A DNA stretch of 64,000 bases from Paenibacillus senegalensis JC66. GTDB lineage: Bacteria; Bacillota; Bacilli; Paenibacillales; NBRC-103111. The notes beneath the pieces were generated by a model. The model was given only the letters and a program-made list of their open reading frames with translations. It made no database searches and was not told the origin of the DNA. Shown piece by piece: positions 37,704 to 45,698 of the stretch; the first letter of the stretch is position 1, and every line of letters starts with the position of its first letter. Position numbers and translations under genes: made by a program. The stretch spans positions 1,197,155 through 1,261,154 of the forward strand of contig NZ_HE610957.1 in assembly GCF_000285515.1 (NCBI RefSeq), read 5' to 3'.

Positions 37704-39242
37704 CTATTCCATTACACTGGAAAGCTTTGCAGAACAATAAGCCTGATCCAGCATCTGCAGCTTCTTGTCTACATAAGAACGGTAATTTTCAATGTAAGCT
37801 GACGGTTCCTTTGGATTCGGGAAACGTTCTATTTTGCTGACTTCACCTTGTTCTTCTCCGTGAAACACTATTTTGCTAACAGCTCCGCAGCCAAGCCCAA
37901 TAATCGATTGACGCTCCTCCATCATAAGAATATTGTACAGGCTTTCCCTGTTTTCCAGTGAATAGCCGACATTCTCGAGATTGCCCAGGATGTTTTTCTG
38001 CCTATAGAGATAGTAAGGCTTGTAGCCGTGACGTTCGGTGAATTGCTCGGCCAGGATCATCATCTCTCTAATTTCATCCCGCTCCGCAACCTCATATTCC
38101 CCGCGGTTTTTGGTCATTTTTGACGCCCTTTTGAATGACAGCGTATGTACGGTTAACGATTCAGGCAGCAGCTTCGCCGTTTGCTCCAGCGTGTGATTGA
38201 ATTGTTCGACCCCTTCATTTGGCAGGCCAATAATCAAATCCATGTTGATATTATCCAGCCCCATTTCCCGGGAGAGCATGAATTTCTCCACGGTTTCTTT
38301 CACAGTATGGTGGCGCCCGATAGTATCCAGGGTTGACTGGGTGAAGCTTTGCGGGTTGATGCTTATCCGATCAACCTTCCATTTCCTCATCACAGCGAGC
38401 TTGGCCGGGGTAATCGTATCCGGCCTTCCAGCCTCTACAGTCAACTCACGCACCTTGTCCAAGGCAGGGAAAGCCTCCTGCATGGTTTGGAAAAGCGAGT
38501 CCATCTCTTCGGCCTCTATGCTGGTCGGTGTTCCTCCTCCCCAATAAATGGTCGTTACGCCTAGTCCGGCCTGCTTCAGCCAACGGCCTGTCTCGCGGAT
38601 TTCATAATGCAGTCCTTGCAAAAATCCGTCGACCGAGCCATTATTACCGCGAATATCATAAGCGGGAAAGGTGCAGTACGCACACTTTGTCGGGCAAAAA
38701 GGAATGCCAATATAAATGCTGACTTCCTTATCCAGCGCGAAAAAGTCAGGTATTACTTTCAGCTGCCGCTCTGCGATCTCGGACAGCAAGGCGACTTTGG
38801 GCTCGGTAACCAAGTACTGCTCGCGCAAAATTTGCTGACTGGTCTCCATTCCATGCTCTTTAAGCAAATTATGCATTAATTTGGTTGGACGCACACCGGT
38901 TAGGATTCCCCAGGGCTGTTCCATTCCTGTTGATTCCCTAAGCACCTGCAGAAGAGCATAGAGGATTACGCGCTTAAAAGCTCCGCGCCGGGATTCCCCT
39001 TCCCCGACGAGAAGCTGGCTGTGCGAGTAATTCCAGCTGCCGCTTCCATCCATCATCGCCAAACGAACCTTGCAGGAAGCCTCGCGCTCCGGCTCTCCTT
39101 CATAGGCTTCCATCGTCATAGCCCAATCAGCGTCGGCAGCATCGCCCCACTCAATTGTTGGTTGTTCATAAAAAAGTCTGATTACATTAACAATCTCTGT
39201 TGAAAAATCATCAAATCCAATTCGCGTAATGGCTGCTTTCAA
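37704..39242 (-). CDS. hemZ: Coproporphyrinogen dehydrogenase-like radical SAM protein HemZ
   Basis: A 512-residue radical SAM protein. The 4Fe-4S site CPTKCAYC is at about 183-190 (CxxxCxxC). It is followed by TIYWGGGTPTS, VEAGRPDTI, SINPQSF, NINMDLIIGLP and the HemZ-type C-terminus GCGAVSKIV. It is related to oxygen-independent coproporphyrinogen III oxidase. In B. subtilis HemZ is a minor anaerobic haem enzyme and true activity in this subgroup is debated. The TTG at 39242, 8 bases after GGAGG, is the chosen start. It follows the dtd transcript by a long gap. Confidence 0.88.
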   Translation of the reverse strand: MKAAITRIGFDDFSTEIVNVIRLFYEQPTIEWGDAADADWAMTMEAYEGEPEREASCKVRLAMMDGSGSWNYSHSQLLVGEGESRRGAFKRVILYALLQVLRESTGMEQPWGILTGVRPTKLMHNLLKEHGMETSQQILREQYLVTEPKVALLSEIAERQLKVIPDFFALDKEVSIYIGIPFCPTKCAYCTFPAYDIRGNNGSVDGFLQGLHYEIRETGRWLKQAGLGVTTIYWGGGTPTSIEAEEMDSLFQTMQEAFPALDKVRELTVEAGRPDTITPAKLAVMRKWKVDRISINPQSFTQSTLDTIGRHHTVKETVEKFMLSREMGLDNINMDLIIGLPNEGVEQFNHTLEQTAKLLPESLTVHTLSFKRASKMTKNRGEYEVAERDEIREMMILAEQFTERHGYKPYYLYRQKNILGNLENVGYSLENRESLYNILMMEERQSIIGLGCGAVSKIVFHGEEQGEVSKIERFPNPKEPSAYIENYRSYVDKKLQMLDQAYCSAKLSSVME

Positions 39243-39312
39243 CCACGGCACCTCCGTGCGCTCCTGCCCTGCAGGACTAGTTCAGATTAAAGTGTAACAT
39301 AAGATGTATACA

Positions 39313-39348
39313 GAAGAAAGAACCGGGGCTCGTTTACTCCGGTTCTTT
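39313..39348 (-). terminator. Possible terminator downstream of dtd
   Basis: AAAGAACCGG and CCGGTTCTTT pair around a 12-base loop; the trailing U run (TTTCTTCTG) is weak. Confidence 0.5.
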
Positions 39349-39373
39349 CCCGAATTGCATTTATAAGCAATTG

Positions 39374-39547
39374 TTATGAGCGACCAGGACTTTTATAGGT
39401 CCACTTTATCGCTGACGGCTCATGTCCTTGGCCCTTCCTTTCCGGCCATTCCTGCATTTCTTGAAACAGACGGCATTCTATTCTGCCAGATGGAGGAATG
39501 CATTGAAGTACTCCTTGAACGGCTTGCTCCATGATCGATTGGCGCAA
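39374..39547 (-). CDS. Possible 57-residue protein downstream of dtd
   Basis: A TTG start lies 9 bases after GGGAGG and opens a 57-codon frame (starting RQSIMEQAVQGVLQC). The frame has mixed charged and hydrophobic residues (RIECRLFQEMQEWPER), ends SPGRS and stops 26 bp before the hairpin at 39313-39348. It lies 90 bp after dtd on the same strand and could be its operon partner. No family is recognised; two cysteines and a C-terminal basic stretch are the only notable features. The start and even the coding nature are uncertain. Confidence 0.4.
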   Translation of the reverse strand: MRQSIMEQAVQGVLQCIPPSGRIECRLFQEMQEWPERKGQGHEPSAIKWTYKSPGRS

Positions 39548-39637
39548 GGGCGATAACCTCCCGTTTTACCGGTTGTGTTTGTTTGGAGTAGCTTCCCCCT
39601 TTTCCCCCGGGATTATGAACGACTCACCCGATCACCG

Positions 39638-40084
39638 TCAGCTCTGCCGACTATCCAGAATTAGAGTAACCGGACCGTCATTGACCAGGGAGACCTCCAT
39701 CATGGCACCGAATATTCCGCTCTCTACCGCTAGCCCTTTGTCCGCCAGGTATTGATTAAATTGCTCGTAAAGCGCCTTGGCCGGCTCGGGTCTGGCAGCC
39801 TCTGTAAAGCTGGGCCTTTTCCCCTTACGGCAATCACCATAAAGAGTAAACTGGGATACCGACAAGATTTGTCCGCCTGTATCCAGTACAGAGCGATTCA
39901 TTTTGCCCGTTTCATCCTCAAAGATACGCAGGCCGCTAATCTTGTCCGCCAAATAGAGAGCATCCCGTTCCGTATCCTCATGTGTAATTCCAACCAGAAG
40001 CACGAGCCCATGGTCAATTTGCCCGACAATCCTGCTCTCTACCTCCACCTTGGCCGCTTTGCTTCTTTGCAATACTACTTTCAT
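39638..40084 (-). CDS. dtd: D-aminoacyl-tRNA deacylase
   Basis: A 148-residue homodimeric proofreading enzyme that removes D-amino acids (and glycine from tRNA-Ala) from mischarged tRNA. It begins [15 protein letters not shown] and carries both hallmark motifs: SQFTLYGD (about 78-85) and the Gly-cis-Pro motif in NDGPVT (about 136-141). It lies 75 bp after relA, its usual partner in Bacilli. Confidence 0.95.
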   Translation of the reverse strand: MKVVLQRSKAAKVEVESRIVGQIDHGLVLLVGITHEDTERDALYLADKISGLRIFEDETGKMNRSVLDTGGQILSVSQFTLYGDCRKGKRPSFTEAARPEPAKALYEQFNQYLADKGLAVESGIFGAMMEVSLVNDGPVTLILDSRQS

Positions 40085-40159
40085 TAAGTCATGCCCCTCT
40101 TTCCTTCCATTCCTGCTGCCAGGTTAGGCGCAACAGCCGCAAAGGGCAGCTCAAACCGC

Positions 40160-42337
40160 CTATGCCTGCATAATCCGCTGCACGGAGTAGACATCCTGCA
40201 GCCGCTTGATCTTCTCGACAACGGAATGCAGATGGTCTGTGTTGCGAATAAGGATGGTCATATGAATTTGCGCCAGCTTGTTTTTATCAGAGCGCCCGGA
40301 AACGGCAGAGATGACTGTCTTGCTCTCCGATACGGCTTGCAGCACTTCATTGAGCAATCCGTAACGATCATGTCCGGTAATTTCAATCTCGACACTGTAG
40401 TTGGCTTCCACCGAATCAGCCCACTCGATTTCGATTACGCGGTTGCCCTCTTCTCCCTCTGTATCGGGAATATTCGTGCAGTCCGCACGGTGCACCGAAA
40501 CCCCGCGGCCGCGGGTAATATAGCCGATAATCTCATCCCCTGGAACCGGATTGCAGCAGCGGGCAAACCGCACCAGAAGGTTGTCCACCCCTTTGACCCG
40601 AACGCCATGAGTGGGGCGGCTTTTCTTCTCCGGTGACGACTTGACCTCCTTCACCTCACTGCTGAGCTGGTAGTTCTGCTCCGCTGATTCCTTGCGCAGC
40701 TTCTCAGTAAGGCGCGTGACGATCTGGGCTGCAGTAATGCCACCAAATCCGATAGCAGACAGCATGTCTTCAATATCGTTGAAGTTGTACTTGCCGGCTA
40801 CCTCGAGCAGCTTGTCATCGCTCATCCAAGCCGCCGGGTCAAGACCAAGGCGCTTCAGCTCCCGTTCCACAGCGTCTCTTCCCTTGGCCACGTTTTCTTC
40901 CCGCTTTTCCTTCTTGAACCACTGCTTGATTTTGTTGCGGGTATGGGAGGACTGGGCGATTTTCAACCAGTCCTGGCTTGGTCCGTAGGAATGCTTGGAT
41001 GTCAATATTTCAACAATGTCTCCATTATTGAGCTTATGATCCAGCGGAACAATCCGCCCGTTTACCTTCGCTCCGATCGTCCGGTTTCCAACCTCCGTAT
41101 GAATGCGGTAAGCGAAATCAAGCGGCACCGAGCCAGCTGGCAGCTCGATTACTTCGCCTTTAGGCGTAAACACAAAAACGAGATCGCTAAAAAAGTCCAT
41201 CTTCAACGATTCCATAAATTCGGACGCGTCTTTGGCTTCGTTTTGCAGCTCAAGAATTTCCCGGAACCAGTTCATCTTTTCCATGAAAGAGCCGGAAGGC
41301 ACCGCGCTGCCTTCCTTATACGCCCAGTGTGCCGCGATTCCGTATTCCGAAGTCCGGTGCATTTCCCAGGTGCGAATCTGCACTTCCAGCGGCTCCCCTT
41401 TAGGGCCGATCACAGTCGTATGCAAAGACTGGTACATATTGGTTTTGGGCATGGCAATGTAGTCCTTGAATCTTCCGGGCATAGGCTTCCACAATGTATG
41501 AATGATGCCAAGGGTAGCGTAACAATCCTTGATATTGTCCACGATGACCCGGATCGCCAGCAAATCATAGATCTCGTTAAACTGCTTTCCGCGTGCCGTC
41601 ATTTTCTTATAAATGCTGTATATATGTTTGGGACGACCCGATATATCGCTCTCGATGCCCATTTCGGATACTTTTTCCTTAATCTTAATGATGACGTCCT
41701 TAATATACTGCTCGCGCTCGGTCCGCTTCTTCTGCATTAAGTTCGCAATGCGGTAATACTTCTGCGGATTCAAGTAGCGCAGAGCAATATCTTCCATTTC
41801 CCATTTTATTGCGGAAATACCAAGACGATGGGCAATTGGACAAAAGATCTCCAGGGTTTCATCCGCAATCCGACGCTGGCTTTCCTCCGACTGATATTTC
41901 AAAGTACGCATATTGTGCAGCCGGTCGGCAAGCTTTATCAGAATTACGCGGATATCTTGTGCCATAGCAACAAACATTTTCCGGTAGTTTTCGTTTTGCT
42001 GCTCCTGCTTCGATTTGAATTTGATTTTCTCGAGCTTCGTTAATCCATCCACGAGCATAGCGCAGGTTTCGCCAAAATGTTCTTTTAAGGTATCCAGAGA
42101 AACCGTAGTGTCTTCCACGACATCATGAAGCAGAGCAGCGATGACTGATGTCACATCCATCTGCATGTTCACTACGATATCAGCAACGGCTAACGGATGC
42201 AGAATATACGGCTCCCCGGACTTCCGCACTTGTCCATGATGGGCCTTCTCCGCAAATTCGTAAGCCTCTTTGATTTTGTTAAGGTCCTTCTCCTTCAGAT
42301 AGGTTGATGCCTTCTCCAGTAAGTGCTCAATCCCCAT
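40160..42337 (-). CDS. relA: Bifunctional (p)ppGpp synthetase/hydrolase RelA (RSH)
   Basis: A 725-residue stringent-response enzyme. The hydrolase HD domain is intact (HGQVRKSGEPYILHP, ALLHDVVEDT), so both activities are expected. The synthetase domain shows YSIYKKM, AIRVIVDNIKDCYA and YQSLHTTV. TGS (FVFTPKGEVIELPAGSVPLDFAYRIHT), helical and zinc-finger parts (RFARCCNPVPGDEI) and a C-terminal ACT domain follow. AAAGGG 7 bases before ATG 42337 sets the start. It usually follows apt directly; here a permease and an IS remnant intervene. Confidence 0.96.
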   Translation of the reverse strand: MGIEHLLEKASTYLKEKDLNKIKEAYEFAEKAHHGQVRKSGEPYILHPLAVADIVVNMQMDVTSVIAALLHDVVEDTTVSLDTLKEHFGETCAMLVDGLTKLEKIKFKSKQEQQNENYRKMFVAMAQDIRVILIKLADRLHNMRTLKYQSEESQRRIADETLEIFCPIAHRLGISAIKWEMEDIALRYLNPQKYYRIANLMQKKRTEREQYIKDVIIKIKEKVSEMGIESDISGRPKHIYSIYKKMTARGKQFNEIYDLLAIRVIVDNIKDCYATLGIIHTLWKPMPGRFKDYIAMPKTNMYQSLHTTVIGPKGEPLEVQIRTWEMHRTSEYGIAAHWAYKEGSAVPSGSFMEKMNWFREILELQNEAKDASEFMESLKMDFFSDLVFVFTPKGEVIELPAGSVPLDFAYRIHTEVGNRTIGAKVNGRIVPLDHKLNNGDIVEILTSKHSYGPSQDWLKIAQSSHTRNKIKQWFKKEKREENVAKGRDAVERELKRLGLDPAAWMSDDKLLEVAGKYNFNDIEDMLSAIGFGGITAAQIVTRLTEKLRKESAEQNYQLSSEVKEVKSSPEKKSRPTHGVRVKGVDNLLVRFARCCNPVPGDEIIGYITRGRGVSVHRADCTNIPDTEGEEGNRVIEIEWADSVEANYSVEIEITGHDRYGLLNEVLQAVSESKTVISAVSGRSDKNKLAQIHMTILIRNTDHLHSVVEKIKRLQDVYSVQRIMQA

Positions 42338-42517
42338 TCCCAAACCCTTTCTCGCTTATGTCCATTTTTATTCATTATGCGCTTCTGCCGGGCTCCCGTC
42401 AAGAATCGCCGCAAACTCGGCCTTTCAGCAGCGATTCGCCAACATTTTTCTTTTCAAAAAGACAAACTATATAGTAAGATATCTCCTGGATTTAAAATCG
42501 TGTAAGGAGGAAACGCT

Positions 42518-43789
42518 TTGCAGAAAACTATCGGCGTGGACGAGCGTCCACCACTACTTAAAAGCTTGCCTTTAAGCTTGCAGCATTTATTCGCCATGTT
42601 CGGCTCCACTGTCCTCGTACCGATCCTGTTCGGAGTCGATCCGGCTACCATTCTGCTGATGAATGGGATAGGCACCTTGCTTTACCTGATTCTTTGCAAA
42701 GGCCAGATTCCAGCATATCTTGGCTCGAGCTTCGCTTTTCTTTCCCCGGTTTTTGTCGTGCTGAGCGGGGGCAATTATGAAATGGCGCTTGGCGGCTTTA
42801 TCGTCACGGGGGTTATTTTTTCCCTGGTCGCCTTAATCATCCGAATGGCAGGTACAGGCTGGATCCACGTCGTCTTTCCTCCTGCAGCTATGGGCGCAAT
42901 CGTTGCGTTAATTGGATTGGAGCTCGTACCGGTCGCAGCGAAATTAGCCGGATTCATTCCCGACGCGGGTGAATCCGAGACGTGGAGCCCTGATCCTAAA
43001 GCGGTAACCGTCTCGTTAATCACGCTGGGCGTTGCGGTTTTAGGAACGGTAGTATTTCGCGGCTTTTTGAAAATCATCCCTATACTCGTATCCATTTTTG
43101 TCGGCTACTTTGCAGCGTGGAGACTGGGGCTGGTTGAATTCACTAAGGTTATAGAGGCCAATGTCCTGGACATGCCCACCTTCTATACGCCTCAATGGGA
43201 TTTGGCCAGCATTTTGATCATTGTTCCCGCTTCCCTTGTCGTTATTGCCGAGCATGTCGGCCATCTGATTGTAACCGGCAATATCGTAGGCAAAGATCTG
43301 ACCAAGGAACCCGGCTTGGACCGCTCGCTGCTCGGAAATGGACTTTCCACCATTTTGTCCGGATTTGTTGGCTCCACTCCTAATACGACCTATGGAGAGA
43401 ACATTGGCGTCCTTGCCTTAACCCGGGTGTACTCGGTATGGGTCATTGGCGGAGCCGCAGTGATTGCTGTCGTTCTTTCTTTCTTCGGCAAAATATCTGC
43501 TGTCATCATGACGATTCCTGACCCCGTTATGGGCGGCGTTTCCCTGCTCTTGTTCGGTGTTATCGCCGCTTCCGGCATACGGATGCTGGTCGAAGCAAAA
43601 GTGGATTACGCGAAACCGACCAATATTATTTTGACCACCGTTGTTCTGGTTATCGGAATCAGCGGAACCACATTCTCATGGGGCAGCTTTGAATTAAAAG
43701 GCATGGCCTTGGCTACCGTCGTTGCTATTGTACTAAGCTTGCTTCTTCGTCTGCTAACCGCATTTAAGCTGACGAATGACAATGAGTAA
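42518..43789 (+). CDS. Uracil/xanthine permease, NCS2 family (UraA/PyrP-like)
   Basis: A 423-residue transporter with about 14 hydrophobic segments. The N-terminus SLQHLFAMFGSTVLVPILFG, AYLGSSFAFLSP and the central TPNTTYGENIGVLALTRVYS block (substrate-binding Glu of TM10) fit the uracil branch of the family. A TTG start follows AAGGAGGAAACGC. It is the only plus-strand gene between relA and apt and splits their usual adjacency. No PyrR-type attenuator was recognised in the 180 bp upstream. Confidence 0.92.
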   Translation: MQKTIGVDERPPLLKSLPLSLQHLFAMFGSTVLVPILFGVDPATILLMNGIGTLLYLILCKGQIPAYLGSSFAFLSPVFVVLSGGNYEMALGGFIVTGVIFSLVALIIRMAGTGWIHVVFPPAAMGAIVALIGLELVPVAAKLAGFIPDAGESETWSPDPKAVTVSLITLGVAVLGTVVFRGFLKIIPILVSIFVGYFAAWRLGLVEFTKVIEANVLDMPTFYTPQWDLASILIIVPASLVVIAEHVGHLIVTGNIVGKDLTKEPGLDRSLLGNGLSTILSGFVGSTPNTTYGENIGVLALTRVYSVWVIGGAAVIAVVLSFFGKISAVIMTIPDPVMGGVSLLLFGVIAASGIRMLVEAKVDYAKPTNIILTTVVLVIGISGTTFSWGSFELKGMALATVVAIVLSLLLRLLTAFKLTNDNE

Positions 43790-43918
43790 GAGACCAAACC
43801 ATTAGAGATAACCCCACAAAGTGCACTTTCACTTCGCAGCTTATTCAGGTGGTGCTTAGCGGGGGTTAGCGGGGGCCCTGAAATCTTTATATGCTCTATA
43901 GGCTGAAGAAAAAAGCAA

Positions 43919-44557
43919 GGGGCTGTCCAATAAGTCCCCAAAATAAATGGACGGAAAACCGTAATGTTTTCCGTCCATTTTTTTGTTTGTCTATTTTCCC
44001 GGAAAGTAGTCAGGCGGATACCTGCCACTTTCAATAGATTGTGGGCTAATGCCACAATCCCAAACTCGACGTGAACCTTGTTCAGCCCCCGTAAAGAGAA
44101 CCGTCGGAACGACCGGCTGCCCTTGAGGTGACCGAACACGCTCTCTACCTCCACTTACGCCGAGCATAGATCGCAGATAGATTTTGAAGCTTTGCTCTAG
44201 GCCAGAAGCCATCTTTTTCGTCTGGTATTTCTTGAAGCGAACGTTACGGCCATTCGGGCAAACAAAGCGATCATCCTGGTCTTCATACGTCAAGTTGGAG
44301 GCATGCTGGATGTCCTTCTGGTATCGTCGGGTTTTCTTCTTCAAATAGTTGCCGTAGGGGATGAGAAAATCAAATCGCGGCTGTTTTTCTTCGCCCGCCG
44401 CATACAAGTAGTTTTCCTCACTGCCATAGCCCGCATCGGCAATCACGGATTTAGGCATGGGTAACGAAGATGCGGCCAAACACTCCATATGTGGAATGAA
44501 GCAGCGCGTATCTGTAGGTCGCTGATGGATGCTGGGTTTTGCTGTGAAAATAACCCC
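43919..44557 (-). pseudogene. IS1182-family transposase remnant (5' missing, internal deletion, frameshift)
   Basis: The frame from about 44557 reads KPSIHQRPTDTRCFIPHM, PKSVIADAGYGSEENYLYA, RFDFLIPYGNYL and FKKYQTKKMASGLEQSFKIY, typical of the DDE core of IS1182 transposases. The Cys-rich segment expected next is gone. The join resumes at IYARRK, and a one-base shift puts the tail (VEVESVFGHLKGS, FRRFSLRGLNKVHVEFG) in another frame. The N-terminal half is absent and replaced by the 52-bp repeat region. It cannot make active transposase. Confidence 0.85.
43945..43985 (+). terminator. Terminator hairpin in the left end of the IS remnant
   Basis: A perfect 15-bp inverted repeat (AAATGGACGGAAAAC with its complement) is followed by TTTTG on the plus strand. 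It could end transcripts from the permease gene 150 bp upstream, which otherwise has no obvious terminator. Confidence 0.75.
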
Positions 44558-44570
44558 CGCGTATACTCCC

Positions 44571-44847
44571 CGCATGATAGCAATCTCGGGTATCGGCCTT
44601 AATCCCATAACTTGCTACGAAATTTTATCTAAAATACTGGCTGCACCTCCTGAAACCCCCGCATTTGTACGATTTGTCATACAAATCTTGGGTAATTGTG
44701 CTTCAATCCCCTGAATTTGTACGACGTTTCATACAAATCACCGGTATTCGCCCTTCAACTCCATGCATTTGTACGACATTTCGTACAAAACGCAGGCAAC
44801 ATGCCCGCGCAGCTCTCCAACCCCGGCCAGCTTTGGCTATTTTCATG
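44571..44847. repeat. Composite repeat, copy B, with 52-bp tandem units
   Basis: Three units are anchored at 44660, 44712 and 44764, exactly 52 bp apart, each with ATTTGTACGA...TCATACAAAT-type symmetry. The leading GCATGATAGCAATCTCGGG block and the closing GGCTATTTTCATG are shared with copy A at 9989-10362. It starts where the transposase remnant loses its coding sequence. Confidence 0.85.
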
Positions 44848-44883
44848 CTGCGCTTGTGCCTGAGAATTCAATGGCATGACTGT

Positions 44884-44930
44884 TTTCGCATACACTCTCG
44901 CATACACTTTCGCATACACTCGCATACAAT
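44884..44930. repeat. 12-bp minisatellite TTTCGCATACAC
   Basis: CGCATACAC cores at 44887, 44899, 44911 and 44921 (spacing 12, 12, 10) follow repeat copy B. The stretch to 45166 contains GC-rich sequence and IS-end remnants but no gene. Confidence 0.8.
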
Positions 44931-45166
44931 TCGCCTCACCCGCTACTGCAGCGAATATATGCGGTTTTTCGCGTACAATTCGCCTCGTGTCCGCTGGCCA
45001 CGGGTCCGCTGCTTAGGGGCTGCTTATTCTAGCTATCGGGCTGAACGGCCACTTTTTGGACTGCCCCGTTGACTTTTTAAGGTGTCGCACAAGAAAGCTT
45101 CTTTTCGGACAGCCTTTGCTTCTATATTTACCGCGTTTTATGAACAATGCGAATCTCAGGGTCTTC

Positions 45167-45679
45167 TTAGTATTCCATAAGCGAGTATGCTTCTACATTG
45201 CCCAGCTTGCTGCGACCGTCAAGATAGGACAGCTCGATCAAAAAAGCAGCTCCTACCACTTCCCCTCCCAGCTTACGAATCAGCTCAATCGTTGTAGCCA
45301 GCGTACCGCCTGTAGCAAGCAAATCATCAGCAATGAGGACCCGGTCGCCGGGCTGGATAGCGTCTTTATGCATGGCTAGCTTATCTTTGCCGTATTCCAG
45401 ATCGTAATCCGCTTCTACACATTCTCCGGGGAGCTTGCCGCTCTTGCGAATTGGGATGAAGCCAACGCCCAGCGCGTAGGCCAACGGAGCGCCGATGACA
45501 AAGCCCCTGGCCTCCGGACCGGCAATATAGTCAATCTCCAGATGGCTCACTCTTTCCTTCAACGCATCGATCGCTTCATGGTAAACCCCGCCCTGCTTAA
45601 GCAGTGTCGTGATATCTTTAAATCGAATGCCCGGCTGTGGGAAGTCCGGAATGACGCGGATATGTTCTTTGAAATTCAT
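45167..45679 (-). CDS. apt: Adenine phosphoribosyltransferase
   Basis: A 170-residue salvage enzyme that converts adenine and PRPP to AMP. It has the family start [21 protein letters not shown], the GPEARGF loop and the PRPP-binding motif [13 protein letters not shown] (about 118-130). GGAGG lies 7 bases before the ATG. It follows recJ by 19 bp, keeping the usual recJ-apt order. The normally adjacent relA is about 2.8 kb further on because of the permease and IS insertion. Confidence 0.96.
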   Translation of the reverse strand: MNFKEHIRVIPDFPQPGIRFKDITTLLKQGGVYHEAIDALKERVSHLEIDYIAGPEARGFVIGAPLAYALGVGFIPIRKSGKLPGECVEADYDLEYGKDKLAMHKDAIQPGDRVLIADDLLATGGTLATTIELIRKLGGEVVGAAFLIELSYLDGRSKLGNVEAYSLMEY

Positions 45680-45698
45680 TAGGGTCCTCCGTTACTTA

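Larger units (their letters stand above)
43919..45067 (-). mobile_element. Decayed IS1182-family element
   Basis: The left end GGGGCTGTCCAATAAGT (43919-43935) and the right end at 45051-45067 (GGGGCAGTCCAAAAAGT on the minus strand) are inverted with 15 of 17 matches. Another end-like sequence, AAAGGCTGTCCGAAAAG, lies at 45101-45117. Inside are only the second part of a transposase gene, the 52-bp repeat copy B and short repeats. No target duplication was found. At about 1.15 kb it is shorter than complete family members. Confidence 0.7.

Noticed and set aside
43606-44154. 182-codon frame as an independent gene
   Set aside because: Only its first part is the shifted tail of the IS1182 transposase; the rest runs antisense into the permease gene.
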